Source: Vitrella brassicaformis
Taxonomy: Eukaryota > Sar > Vitrellaceae
Reading direction: 5' to 3'
DNA: 24,722 nt
Assembly (NCBI GenBank): GCA_001179505.1
Contig: CDMY01000336.1
Location: 242,373 to 267,094 of the forward strand
Shown piece by piece: positions 10,879 to 20,231 of this stretch (the stretch's first letter is position 1; the number at the start of each line of letters is the position of its first letter). A program made the position numbers and the translations under genes. The notes beneath the pieces are model-generated. The model worked only from the letters and a program-made list of their open reading frames with translations, ran no database searches and was not told the DNA's origin.

Positions 10879-12017
10879 GCAATGAGAGAGAGAAGGGCCG
10901 TGGGCTGGTCGGTGATCGTGTACATGATGCATCAACGGATTTTTGCACCACACAGACACATGCACATCACGGGGAGGGTGGTGGCTGGCTGGCTGACTGA
11001 CTCTTTTAAGGTCAAGCAGCGCGACCGATGGATGCGTGGAGGACAGGCAATGTTTGAGAGAGACCTGGTGGATGGATGGATGGGCTCTGCCTTTGTCAAG
11101 AGAGCGAGCCGGTCGGTCTGATCTGATGCTGGCTTCCCCTGCCCCCTATCCCTCTCGTGTATGCCCCTCCCACCCTCCCTCCCTCAGTATCTCCCTCCCT
11201 GACTCCCGGTCTGGCTGCCCCTCGCTGATTCGAACGCCGTGCCCGACTGCCGGCATTGTTTTGTACGGCTGCGTGGGCGTACGATCGGGGGGAGGCGGCT
11301 GCGGCCCTCTCTCTCTCTCTCACCTGCCCCTATGCCCCTCTCTCTATCTCTCTCTCTGCTTTCTGCTTTCTGCCGAGTGTTTGTCTGCGTGGCGAGAGCT
11401 TACGCTACCTGTGGGGCCAACACACACGACCCTCTTCTCTCTCCTCTCGTGAGCCGCGCTGCCTGCCTGCCTGCCTGCCCCTATTTCTGGTCGGTGCAAT
11501 GGCGTGGCAAAGCACTGTGTGAACGCATCCCATCCCATCCCATCCCCCTCTCTCCCCCCTCGGCCCTCCGAAATGAGGCGAGATTCGGTCCTTTGCCTCA
11601 AGCACAGAGAGATGCATTCATGTCTCTCTGCTGGTGCCTGCCTGCCTGGCTGGCTGGCTGAATGGCTGGGTGTGTGGTTGGATGGGTGCCGGTAATTCGT
11701 TGGCCTTGTTGAGCTAGCTATTTTTTCACTTGGTGGATTGGATTGGGTGGAAGAGAACGGGTCGATCGATCGATCAATCGGCTGGGCGATAGAGGTGCTG
11801 GCTGGTGCTGGCTGCTGTTTGGGCGCCCCAGCGTCCGAGTGGCTCTCGCTCAGTCGCCATGACATGACAGCGGGTCAATTCGAGTGCAGCCTGGGGATAG
11901 AGAGAGGATGTGGTGTGGCGTGGTGTGGTGTGGAGTGGAGTGGGTTGAAGCAGGTCGTGCGTATGGTGCCTGCCTGCCTGCATGGCTACTCGTGAATGGC
12001 CTCCCTCGTGTGTTTCT

Positions 12018-12042
12018 CTCTCTCTCTCTCTCTCTATCTCTT
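12018..12042. repeat. TC microsatellite
   Basis: An almost pure TC dinucleotide run in the convergent intergenic gap. It has no coding context. Confidence 0.8.
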
Positions 12043-12724
12043 TGTGGTACGTGTAGGTGTGGCTGTGTGGCTGTGTGCGTGGGTGTACTCTATGGCTGTC
12101 TTAGCGGCTTTGTGAACGAATGGATGGATGGAGGTGCTGCGGTGTGGTGTGTGGCGCGTGCTGATGAAGTGACTTACTGGTCTTCATGCTGCCTGTCTGT
12201 CTGTCTGCGTAACACGCGTGATCTGTTCATGTGTGTGTGTGTGTCCATGTGCGTGTAGCTGATGGATGCTGCGTGCGATTGCGAGCCTTTGTGAGTGTCT
12301 CCCTATCTGCCTTTCTGCCTCCCTATCTACCCTACCACCTTTGATACGTATTTGACGACACACACACACCCTTGTCCATCCATCCATCCATCGATCCGCT
12401 CACTCGGTCACTCTTGCTGCTGGCTGCCTGTCTAATCCTGTGCACACCCGCCCCACCACACGCCGGCCTGTGCACGCCACCATATCTGCTGTATTGGTTT
12501 TGCCTCACCTCACCGCAAGCACCGCTCTGCCCACCACCCCCTCATGTGAGCGAGAGACAGTCACGTGACTGACTGACAGATGGCCGTGGTTTCTTGAGAC
12601 GCCCTGGAGGGCGGCTATGTTTCTGTGGCTGTGATGCGCTCACTGGGGATGGATGAATGGATGGACAGACAGCTTTCATCTCCCCCTTCACATCACACTC
12701 GCTGCGGCAGTTCTCGCTCGGAAG

Positions 12725-12780
12725 TTTTTTGGCCATGTCCACCAACGACAGACAGTTCTTCTTCTGACTTGGCCAAAAAA
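12725..12780. repeat. Perfect 11-bp inverted repeat with A/T outer arms
   Basis: The left arm TTTTTTGGCCA (12725-12735) and right arm TGGCCAAAAAA (12770-12780) are perfect reverse complements separated by 34 bases. The transcript could form a stem on either strand. It lies about 1.07 kb beyond the stop codon of the minus-strand ankyrin gene and 1.85 kb beyond that of the plus-strand gene. It may be a distal 3'-end structure or a small transposon relic; nothing in the sequence decides. Confidence 0.6.
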
Positions 12781-13429
12781 AGGCGGCAGTGAGCGGTGTG
12801 GAAAGCAAAAGCCATCGTCTGACTTGTTTTGACGTTGCTCATCTGACCAACCAACAAGCAAGAGATATATGTGGCCAGCGGGTAGTGACTGGGTGGATGA
12901 GTTTGTAATAGCGGTTTGCAGAGCGAGACAGCGGGCCGTGTGTGTGTGGGTGGCTGAATGGATGGATGGATGGGTGGGTGGTGGTGGTAGTGGTGGTGGT
13001 GGTGGTGCTTTGTCACAACGCATGTGTGTGCGCTTTCAAAGGGCTGGGCTGGCCAGCTCACGTGTGTGTGGATGTGCGTGTGCGTGTGCATGGGTGTGGA
13101 TGGATGGATTCACTGTGACCCTCACTGCAATGCGTTCATTGATCCATTGATCCATTCATTCATGGGACTCACACGTGTGTGTGTGCTGTGCACACCCGGC
13201 CATTCATTCAATTCATCAACATGCCTGTGTGACTATGAGAATTGCACACCACCTGCCATGCCAGGGCACACAGAGAGCGCATTGGACGGACGGACAAGTC
13301 ATTCATTCATTCATTAGCAGCCGGTCTGTTGGTCTCCTGACACACACCACGGGCCATCCCGATCAAAATGCCCCCCCCACTAAGAACCCATGTACCTCGC
13401 TCGCTGCTGTCTATCTGTCGGTACCACTG

Positions 13430-13457
13430 CCGTCAGTTGATGCTCAGCCGCACGAAC
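13430..13457 (-). pseudogene. Diverged copy of the ankyrin gene's final codons
   Basis: The 28 bases from 13430 match 13849-13876 at 24 positions, including an identical 14-base start. Read on the minus strand they encode F-V-R-L-S-I-N-stop, against F-V-S-L-G-I-N-stop at the true end of the ankyrin gene. Similarity fades beyond this point. It could be the end of a decayed tandem copy or a small local duplication. Confidence 0.4.
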
Positions 13458-13800
13458 ATCTCAACTCTGATCTGTGTGCATCGAATCACATGACAGTGGG
13501 TGTCAACTGACGGATGACATGAGGCAATCCAGTGGGTTGGTTTGGATGAAGATCGTCAAGCCATTCATGTCAGTAGGTAGGTTGCTTTGTGTTTTCAACG
13601 CACACACACACACGGCACGCAAACCAGCAGGGGAACATGCCACGCAGAGAGAGAAGGCCAAAGCACAGATGGCAGTCCAGCCACAGACAGCGACCACGTC
13701 AGGCATCGCCCAAACCACCAGAGGACATCAGTCAGCGAAAACGACAGCTGAGGCAGCGAAGCCTGCCCACACACATACTCCCCCCATCCCTCCCCTCCAC

Positions 13801-13854
13801 CACACCGTCACTCCACCTCCCCCACACCGTCACTCCACCTCCCCCACACCGTCA
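13801..13854. repeat. 22-bp tandem repeat running into the ankyrin stop codon
   Basis: Two identical 22-bp units (13801-13822 and 13823-13844, beginning CACACCGTCACTCC) are followed by a partial third (13845-13854). The last three bases of that third unit are the stop codon of the minus-strand ankyrin gene. Repeat expansion therefore abuts the coding end. Confidence 0.85.
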
Positions 13855-15681
13855 GTTGATGCCCAGCGACACAAACTGCCCCCGCCTGTCTATGTAGCCC
13901 AGCTGCTGCCACTGGAACTGGCAGTCGCTGCTGTCGAGGTGCTCGTTGAAGCCCTTGACCACCCCCTCAACGCCGTGCTGGGCCGCCTCGTCCAGCCGGG
14001 CCTTGTGGACCACCTCGCGCACACCCAACCTGCGGCCGCCCGCCCCTCCTAGCACGAAGCACTGCAGTGGCCCCTGGCTGTCCTCCCCGCTGCCCACCAC
14101 CTGCTGATTGCCCGCTGCCTGCAGCGACGCAGCGCTGCGCACAAACGCATCCATGGCCTTGTTGATTCGCCGGCCGAAGAGCGTCGCGTTGTGGACGGGG
14201 CGGGGCGTCTGCTCGAGTGCCGATGGGTCGACGAAGAAGGAGGCCACCCGCCAGGCGACGGCTGACATGTCTTCGACGGCCAGCGGCCTGTTGTCGCTAT
14301 CGCCGTCTGCGGGCGACTCCGATGTGCCCTGTTCGATGGTGTTGGTGGGCTGGGGGGAGGGGGAGAGACAGGGGTGTCGGGGGAAGAGTGTGTCGAGCTC
14401 TATCTTGGTCATCTGGGGAAGGGCACACGTCAGCAGGGCCGCCCACTCGCGCTGAGGTCGCAGGGCGGCGTTGATGGCCGACATGACCACATGGGGCACC
14501 TCGTTGAGCACCGTCGTGTACTCGACCAGCACCAGCTGCCGACGACGGCGGTCCTGAACAGTGGCATTGGGCAGCCGGGCGATATCCGCCCCCGCCTGCA
14601 GCAGCACACAGATGGTGGTCTTGAGACGGGGAATCGAGGCTCTGGCGTAGTCCTTGGATGACTCCTCCGCAGTGTCGTCGTCCAGCAGCTGAGTGCCCAC
14701 ATCGAGCTCCCTGGCAGCAGACCAGAGGGGGGTGTGGTGGGGGTAATTGGGCCTCCCTCTGTTGATGTCGGCAGCCGTAAGGCGGCGGCACAGGGAGGCA
14801 GCCACACGGTGGGACCCCCACATTGCCGCGTAGTGAAATGGCGTCGCGTTACGGTAGTCCACTGCCGTGATGTCCGCCCCACTGTCCACCAACAGGTCGA
14901 GGTAGCTGTCGATAAAGGACTGGGACCACACGGGACGGTTGGAGGCCACCCAATGCACCGGATTGTCCCCGTACTCTCCATCAGTCTCGGTTGCGAGGGT
15001 GGGGTTTCGATCGATGAGTTGCTTGTAGAAGGACAGCAGGGTGGCCTCGTGGTCCTCGGTGGGCCGGTCCGTCTCCAGTGTCCATGGCAGCCCCATCACC
15101 CCACGGCCCCCCAGCTGCAGCCCGTCCTCTGCCATGAGCAGACGGAAGGCCGTCTCGTTGCAGGCTTTGATGGCAATGCGGATGGGCGTGAAACCCGGCC
15201 AGTCCTCAACCTCCTCGTCGGTCGGGATGGCGTTGATGTCGGCACCTCCATCGATGAGTGCCTTCATGACGCCCTCCTGCAGGTCGGGTGACGACCACTG
15301 AGGCAGAGCGACGTGAGAGTCATCATTGGCGTCTACTGCCAAGATGGACGGGATGCGGTACTCGGTGAGGTTGTCAATGCACAGGGACAGCAGGGGAAAG
15401 GGTAGGAAGCGTCCCGTGGTGCCCTCCACCCGCAGCTGGGGTTGCGCATCGGGGTCTGCTCCCTGCTGCTGAATGAGGCCCGTCACCTGGCTGACTCTGG
15501 TGAAGCTGCGCGAGATGATGCCCGCAGCCAGTGGCATGCTTGGAAGACTGGCGGCAACGTTGAGTCTGCTGTGTTCGACCCAGCCGAGGGGCAGAGCTGC
15601 ACTCACCTCACTCATCACGCCTTCTAGCCACCTGCATTCAAGCACAACCACACGTACCCCGTTTCTCACGCAGTGTGCCAT
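13852..15681 (-). CDS. Ankyrin-repeat protein
   Basis: A single uninterrupted frame of 609 codons. Ankyrin-like helices are visible: LIQQQGADPDAQ (near residue 70), LIDGGADINAI (about 140), TPIRIAIKACNETAFRLLM, LLVDSGADITAVDYRNATPFHYAAMWGSH (positions about 267-295, abbreviated here), TPLWSAARELDVGTQLL and LLQAGADIARL. The C-terminal third has no recognisable domain. Ankyrin repeats bind protein partners; none can be named here. There is no signal peptide or membrane segment. An in-frame TGA lies directly before the first Met, so 15681 is the first possible start in this frame; Met23 (15615) is an alternative. A good acceptor (TGCTTGAATGCAG) just before codon 18 raises the possibility of a spliced 5' exon. 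It is divergent from the ferredoxin gene and is the only apparently intronless gene here. Confidence 0.8.
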   Translation of the reverse strand: MAHCVRNGVRVVVLECRWLEGVMSEVSAALPLGWVEHSRLNVAASLPSMPLAAGIISRSFTRVSQVTGLIQQQGADPDAQPQLRVEGTTGRFLPFPLLSLCIDNLTEYRIPSILAVDANDDSHVALPQWSSPDLQEGVMKALIDGGADINAIPTDEEVEDWPGFTPIRIAIKACNETAFRLLMAEDGLQLGGRGVMGLPWTLETDRPTEDHEATLLSFYKQLIDRNPTLATETDGEYGDNPVHWVASNRPVWSQSFIDSYLDLLVDSGADITAVDYRNATPFHYAAMWGSHRVAASLCRRLTAADINRGRPNYPHHTPLWSAARELDVGTQLLDDDTAEESSKDYARASIPRLKTTICVLLQAGADIARLPNATVQDRRRRQLVLVEYTTVLNEVPHVVMSAINAALRPQREWAALLTCALPQMTKIELDTLFPRHPCLSPSPQPTNTIEQGTSESPADGDSDNRPLAVEDMSAVAWRVASFFVDPSALEQTPRPVHNATLFGRRINKAMDAFVRSAASLQAAGNQQVVGSGEDSQGPLQCFVLGGAGGRRLGVREVVHKARLDEAAQHGVEGVVKGFNEHLDSSDCQFQWQQLGYIDRRGQFVSLGIN

Positions 15682-15903
15682 TCATTGCGTACCCATCGTT
15701 TTGGATAGCCGCATCAGCCGCAGCAGCGGTTTCAGGGAGCACCCTGGCGTGACTGCCTCAGCTGATCTTGCATCGTGTGGCAGATCTTGGGTACCCACAC
15801 GAGCAAGTGAACGACGAATTTCAAGGCCATGAAGGCCAACGGGCGAAAGAGCCTCCAGGCGGAGAGAGATGATCATGCGGCATCACCACCCACTGCTGCG
15901 TCG
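15682..15903. promoter_or_regulatory. Short upstream region shared by the ankyrin and ferredoxin genes
   Basis: About 220 bases lie between the chosen start codons of two divergent genes. An in-frame ATG at 15829 would extend the ferredoxin-domain protein by 25 residues and shrink this region to about 150 bases. No confident core promoter element was found. Confidence 0.4.
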
Positions 15904-17475
15904 ATGCAGGGTGTTTCCCGCATACTCTGTTTCCTGCTCTTGCTGCTGCCGGCATCTCTTGCCGCATCGCTTCCTCGCGCTTCCCCCCGTCGTGGCTCTT
16001 CGCCGCTATTTCTGACAAGGACTCATCGCCCGGTGGATGGTTCGTCTGTGCGGCGGCACTGCAGTCCGTTCTTGCCCCTCCAGACGTCGTATCTCCTGGC
16101 GCCAAACCGGACACCGATCCAGCTTCAATCACTTCTACGTCCGCCGAAGAGCACCACAGTGGCTGCGGCCGCAAGCTCCCCTCTCGCTCTGCAAGAGGAG
16201 TTCACGAGGCCACAGACAGGCGATGAGGCGTCTAGCGCTGAGGATGGGTGAGTCAAAACACAGAAATGGATGATGGCTACATGCGACCTGTGCGTAAGCT
16301 TTTTCGTACGGTGTGGTGTGTGTGCAGGTATTTGTTCAATGTGAGTCTGCCGAGGATAACGGGGATCGAGTGGGCGTCCACGCTGGCATTCGACTTTGTA
16401 CGTGAGAGGCAGAGCAGAGAAGAGGCAAGGGAAAAAAGGGAGATGGATGACACGCGTGACTTGACTTGAGACCAAGCGGCCGCCCACCTTGTCTGTGTGT
16501 CTGTCTGTCTGATTGTCTTGTTTGTGCAGGCCTACGTGAATTCCCTCGAGTACGGCAGCGCGGCCTCGTCATCGAGGATGATCCAGCCAGGTCAGGTGTG
16601 TCAGTCACCACATACACACATGCCATGCGAGGTACACGCACCACCTCTCTCATCTGATGTGATGTGATGTGACGTCCGTCCTGTTTGTACGTCATCGATT
16701 CATTCATTCAGGTGACTGGCTGGTAGGGGTCAACCAAGGTTCGGCGATCAGGGAGGGGATAGCTTTCGATGACGTCATGAGGCTGTTTGACGAACCGAAC
16801 GTCGCCAAGACGGACACAGAGGTTGGTGTAACCATAACATACACGCACTGCACTGCACTTAGTGAGGATTATAAATAGGAGGATGAGGACAAGGGCGTGG
16901 CGTGTATTTGATTCCTCCCCTGCCTGCCCATGTCATCCATCCTTTGTTCAGGTGCAGCTGCGCTTTTTTCGTGGATCCCCTGAGGCTTTCCAGCAGTACG
17001 TCCGCGAGCAGTCGGGCCGTGGCGACAGCGATCCCCCGCCCCCCCAGTTCATGACCATCACGGTTGTCAAGGAGGGCCAGCAGGTGGCCACACTCGGAGA
17101 TATCCCGACGGGCAGCAACCTGAGGGACGTCCTCACCGACAACGGCATCAACGTGTACCAGTCATACACAAGGTCCACTCAAGAAACACAGCCACCAACA
17201 TGACATTTGTCGGGTTTACAGTTGAGTGTGTTCTGCGATTGGACAGGTATACGAATTGCAGTGGGAAGCAGCTGTGCGGCACGTGCATCGTCCGTGTCCG
17301 TGAGGGCATGGAGAATACGTCGATGAAGGAGCTCGACGAGCTGGCGACCCTGAAGGGCAACCCCGAGTCATACAGGCTCTCGTGTGTCACTGACGTCTAC
17401 GGCGATGTGACAGTTGAGGTGTTCCCGCCAGTGCCGAGGGGGCAGTTCATAAGAGGGCCGGCGAGGACCAGATAG
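15904..17475 (+). CDS. Probable plastid PDZ-like plus 2Fe-2S ferredoxin-domain protein
   Basis: Exons: 15904-16247, 16328-16397, 16530-16590, 16712-16821, 16952-17172 and 17247-17475, all in phase, giving 344 residues. I chose 15904 because a signal peptide follows at once (ILCFLLLLLPASLAAS), then an Arg/Ser/Pro-rich transit-like stretch; an in-frame ATG at 15829 is the alternative. Residues about 118-202 are PDZ-like, with PGDWLVGVNQ and FDDVMRLF. Residues about 222-335 form a ferredoxin domain with Cys273, Cys279, Cys282 and Cys315 (CX5CX2CX32C) in NCSGKQLCGTC and YRLSCVTDVYGDVTVEV. That spacing resembles adrenodoxin-type domains and the PNSB3/NDF4 subunit of the chloroplast NDH complex, which also has N-C-x5-C-G-T-C. 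All four cluster ligands are present, so an electron-transfer role in or near thylakoids is likely; the partner is unknown. The stop is TAG. Confidence 0.88.
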
Positions 17476-18009
17476 GACACGCAGACTGACTTTCTTCTCA
17501 GTCAGTTCAGGCTGTGTGGGTATGGAGGACAGCTCAGCCCTGCAAGCCAACGTGTTCGACGTGACAGACACATAAGGCGGCGGTCAGTACTATGAATGTG
17601 TTGGCTCCGTGTCACTACGATATGCGTTCGTTGACTTCTACGCACAACCACGTAAATCAAGATCGGTCTGCACAGCCCACTTCCTTCGGAAGCTCTCCCC
17701 TCCCCTCCCCTAATGTGCCAAGCATCTGCTATCGGCACCCACCCTTACAAAACGGTCATTGTACACACGCGCCACGCCACCCCACAGAGCCCATCCATCC
17801 TAGACACACAAGCAGTCGGCCCATCTCACCAAAACAACATTCCCAGCGCCCACACAACACGGCCCTGCAACGGCCGAGACGACAGTCGCGCTGTCGGGCA
17901 CCCTCTCGCACGCCTCTCGACGAAACTCTTGCAAGATTTCCGCCGTGCGCCGTGCGAAGCCGATCCCGCAGGATGACCGCCGTCTCCATTCGCATATTCG
18001 CCATCAGTA
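17476..18009. other. Convergent gap between the ferredoxin and NYN genes; no gene
   Basis: About 530 bases separate two stop codons that face each other. The sequence is less repetitive than the other gaps. Its ORFs are short and match nothing. Overlapping 3' UTRs are the simplest reading. Confidence 0.55.
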
Positions 18010-19772
18010 TCACGCCCCGTCCCCGTCTGCTTCCCCGGTCTGTCTCATGAGGTCATCCAGCGCAGCTATCTGCTCCTCTATGCTGCGTCTCGGCGGTGGT
18101 GATGGGCTCTGCAGCCGCTGGTCGATTTTGCGCATCAACGCCGCCTTCCTCTCCTTCTCTCGCCGCTGGACAGACGACTGAACCAAAACACAGACACACA
18201 CACGTGTATGATGCCATGACAAGATTGATCAAGAGGTGCACGGTCACCTTTCGTTCGGAGAAGAGCAGCGGTTTGGTCTTCTCCAGCTGCCTCAGCTTGC
18301 GGTCGATGCGCCTCTCGCGCATAAGGATGTCCTGCCCCCTCGCCACCTCCATCTCCCGCACGAAGGTGTGGGTGTTCAGCCACGACAGGTGCTCCAGACC
18401 AGCCGCACCCACCGTGCGGTAGAGAACCTCCTTGTCGTCAGACACCACTATGCACTGCACACGCAGGGACGTGCCATGAGCAGGCGGACGGCATTCTTTG
18501 TGTGGTGACTGACTGACTGACTGACTGACAGGGGGCTGCTTACGTCTCGTTCTGGGTTGTCGGTGGCGAGCTGACCTGTCTGTCGAATGATGTACTCGTC
18601 GGCCTGTGCGCATGCAGGAAGGTAGGAGAGGTGGTGTGATGTGACAGCGTGTGCACGTGGGTGGGCTGGGTGGCTAGCTTACCTCTCCGGCTGCGAAAAT
18701 CTCCTCCAGGTGGCGACTCCAGCGCGTGATTCTCGGCTCCTCATCGAGGCCATGCGCATCCCACACCAGCTGCACACACACACGCGCACACAGACAGATA
18801 CAGACACACCAACAACTCTTTCCTTGGTGGCCCACCCACCCATCCAGATCCACTCACTTTGACGATGTGTCCTCTCCTGACGCCATATGTGCCGGCAAAC
18901 ATCCGCAGCACCTCCCTGGCCTTGCTGAGCTCCCCCCGCTGCATCAGCCCCTCAGTCGCATCCCAATTGTTGACCACGTTGTACCCGTCCACAAACACCA
19001 CCGGAATCCCCTCACCGTTGAGCCACAGCTCGCCGCTCTCTCCCGCCCGCCTCGCTCGCCTCCTCTCCACGTCCTCGACAAGGGCATCCTTCGAGGGCTT
19101 CTTGCCGAACCGCTTCGGTGTCGCCACTCTCGGCCTGTCGGCTGCCACGGCCGCCTTGGCCAGCTCCTTCTTGAGCTTTGCGAAGCGGATCTGCTTCCGC
19201 ACGGACACATTGATGTTGGGGTCCACTCGGGGAGCGACTGCCGTCGTTGTCTGCTTGTTGCCGCCCTTCGACGCTGAAAGACGGCTGCGTGGCGAGGAGG
19301 GCGAGGCGATGGGTGCCGAGGGGGGAGGGGCGAATAGATGGACTGGCGAGAGGAAGGATGAGGGGCAGCAGGTGGTGTCCGTGTGTGCGGGGAGGTGGGG
19401 GAAGGGCACCGGTGGTGGGATGGGTGGCCACTCACTCCACCCGTCGGTGTATGCGGGCTCATCAGCTATGGGAGGAAGCACCGAAAGCGAGGAGAGGGGA
19501 CGAGTGGACGGCCGCAATGGGCCCGCTGACGGCATGATGAAGGCTGAGGAGCCGTGGCCTGACGCAGACCACATGCAGCCGACCACACAGCGCCAGAGCC
19601 TCCTTCTCCTTCTCGGTGCTAGCGGTGGTGTCGCAGTCATGAGGCTTGGACCACTGGCTGCCGTCGCTGGATCCTGCTGCATCTGCATTGCAGAGATCTT
19701 CGCACGAGTCGAGCTAGTCCAGTGCCGGCTGTTGCCTGGCGTCGGCTTCGGTTGTTTGCGGGAAAATGTCAC
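18010..19772 (-). CDS. YacP/Rae1-type NYN-domain ribonuclease, probably plastid-targeted
   Basis: Exons: 19772-18858, 18769-18683, 18603-18544, 18454-18248 and 18177-18010, all phase 0, giving 478 residues. The NYN (PIN-like) fold shows in order: VVFVDGYNVVNNW (Asp262), a helical stretch to GHIVK, LVWDAHG (Asp309), ADEYIIRQTG (Asp336, Glu337) and CIVVSDDKEV (Asp360, Asp361). These acidic positions fit the metal-binding site of YacP proteins. Bacillus Rae1, of this family, cleaves mRNA on the ribosome; plants have a related protein. The C-terminus (370-478) is charged and helical. The N-terminus has Arg54-Arg58, a short hydrophobic segment and S-S-A-F at 75-78, like the ASAF motif of red-lineage complex plastids. 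That motif would favour starting at Met45 (19640). Residues 85-250 are low-complexity. Function is inferred from the family. Confidence 0.85.
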
Positions 19773-20231
19773 AACACAAGGGCACCACTGAAGAGCCTTG
19801 TGACGCCTTTGCTTTCTTCTCCTTCAACACGCCGCGAGCTCGAGATCAGAAGTTCGCATCTTAGCTCGCAAGTTGAGCGACGCAATTGCCTTTAAAAGGC
19901 GTCAGTAGCTTCGGTTTCTCGGCAATATGGAGCGTTAGAAGCGCACCGAACCGCTGAGGGTGTCGGGGAGCCCAGGGGACAGTCATTCGAAAAACGGTCA
20001 ACACGCCTGCCTATGGCTTCACAAGCGTCTGCGAGCGCAACAGGTGGCCAGGAGGGCTCTGGCATCGGTTCGTTCACCGTGTGCTTGGCGACCGAGGGCA
20101 TTGCTGCACGGTGAGGGCCGGCCGACAAACACGACACGTGCGGGGCGTTTGGAGCACACACATCGGCTGCATGCAGCTGTGGCGACGCACTTGCATATGT
20201 GTGGGTGGTTTGTTTCGTCAGATGGTGCGAG
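19773..20231. promoter_or_regulatory. Upstream region shared by the NYN and propeller genes
   Basis: About 460 bases lie between divergent start codons and are less repetitive than other gaps. A perfect 10-bp inverted pair is present: TGACGCCTTT at 19801-19810 and AAAGGCGTCA at 19895-19904. The right copy overlaps TTTAAAAG, which could serve as a TATA-like element. The open frame at 19960-20289 has no coding signature and overlaps exon 1 of the next gene in another frame. Confidence 0.45.
19801..19904. repeat. Inverted 10-bp motif pair, possible binding sites
   Basis: TGACGCCTTT (19801-19810) and its exact reverse complement (19895-19904) lie 84 bases apart, 28 bases or more upstream of the NYN gene start and over 320 bases upstream of the propeller gene start. 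Symmetric placement between divergent genes suggests a regulatory site, but no factor can be named. Confidence 0.4.

Larger units (their letters stand above)
10879..13851. other. Repeat-rich gap between convergent genes; no gene supported
   Basis: Nearly 3 kb separates the stop codons of the 4E-T-like gene and the ankyrin gene. It holds CTCCC, TCTC, GATG, TGCC, TG and CATT simple repeats, plus long TG-rich stretches around 11900-12260 and 12930-13110. ORFs in all frames are short and low-complexity, without credible exon signals or recognisable domains. Probable 3' UTRs lie at both ends. A hairpin-forming inverted repeat (12725-12780) and a partial copy of the ankyrin gene's last codons (13430-13457) are listed separately. 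I saw no tRNA or rRNA. Confidence 0.6.

Noticed and set aside
11215-11240. GATTCGAAC resembling a tRNA T-loop
   Set aside because: The flanking five-base stems do not pair on either strand, and no D-arm or acceptor stem fits.
10879-12570. Possible exons among plus-strand ORFs in the large gap
   Set aside because: All are short translations of TC, TG and TGCC repeats. No chain of phase-consistent exons could be built.
13474-14052. 192-codon plus-strand ORF overlapping the ankyrin gene end
   Set aside because: The N-terminal half is repeat-derived (HTHT, PPPP) and the rest is antisense to the clear ankyrin frame.
2737-19871. AGCTCGCAA shared by two divergent promoter regions (2737-2745 and 19863-19871)
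   Set aside because: About one shared 9-mer is expected by chance between regions of this size.
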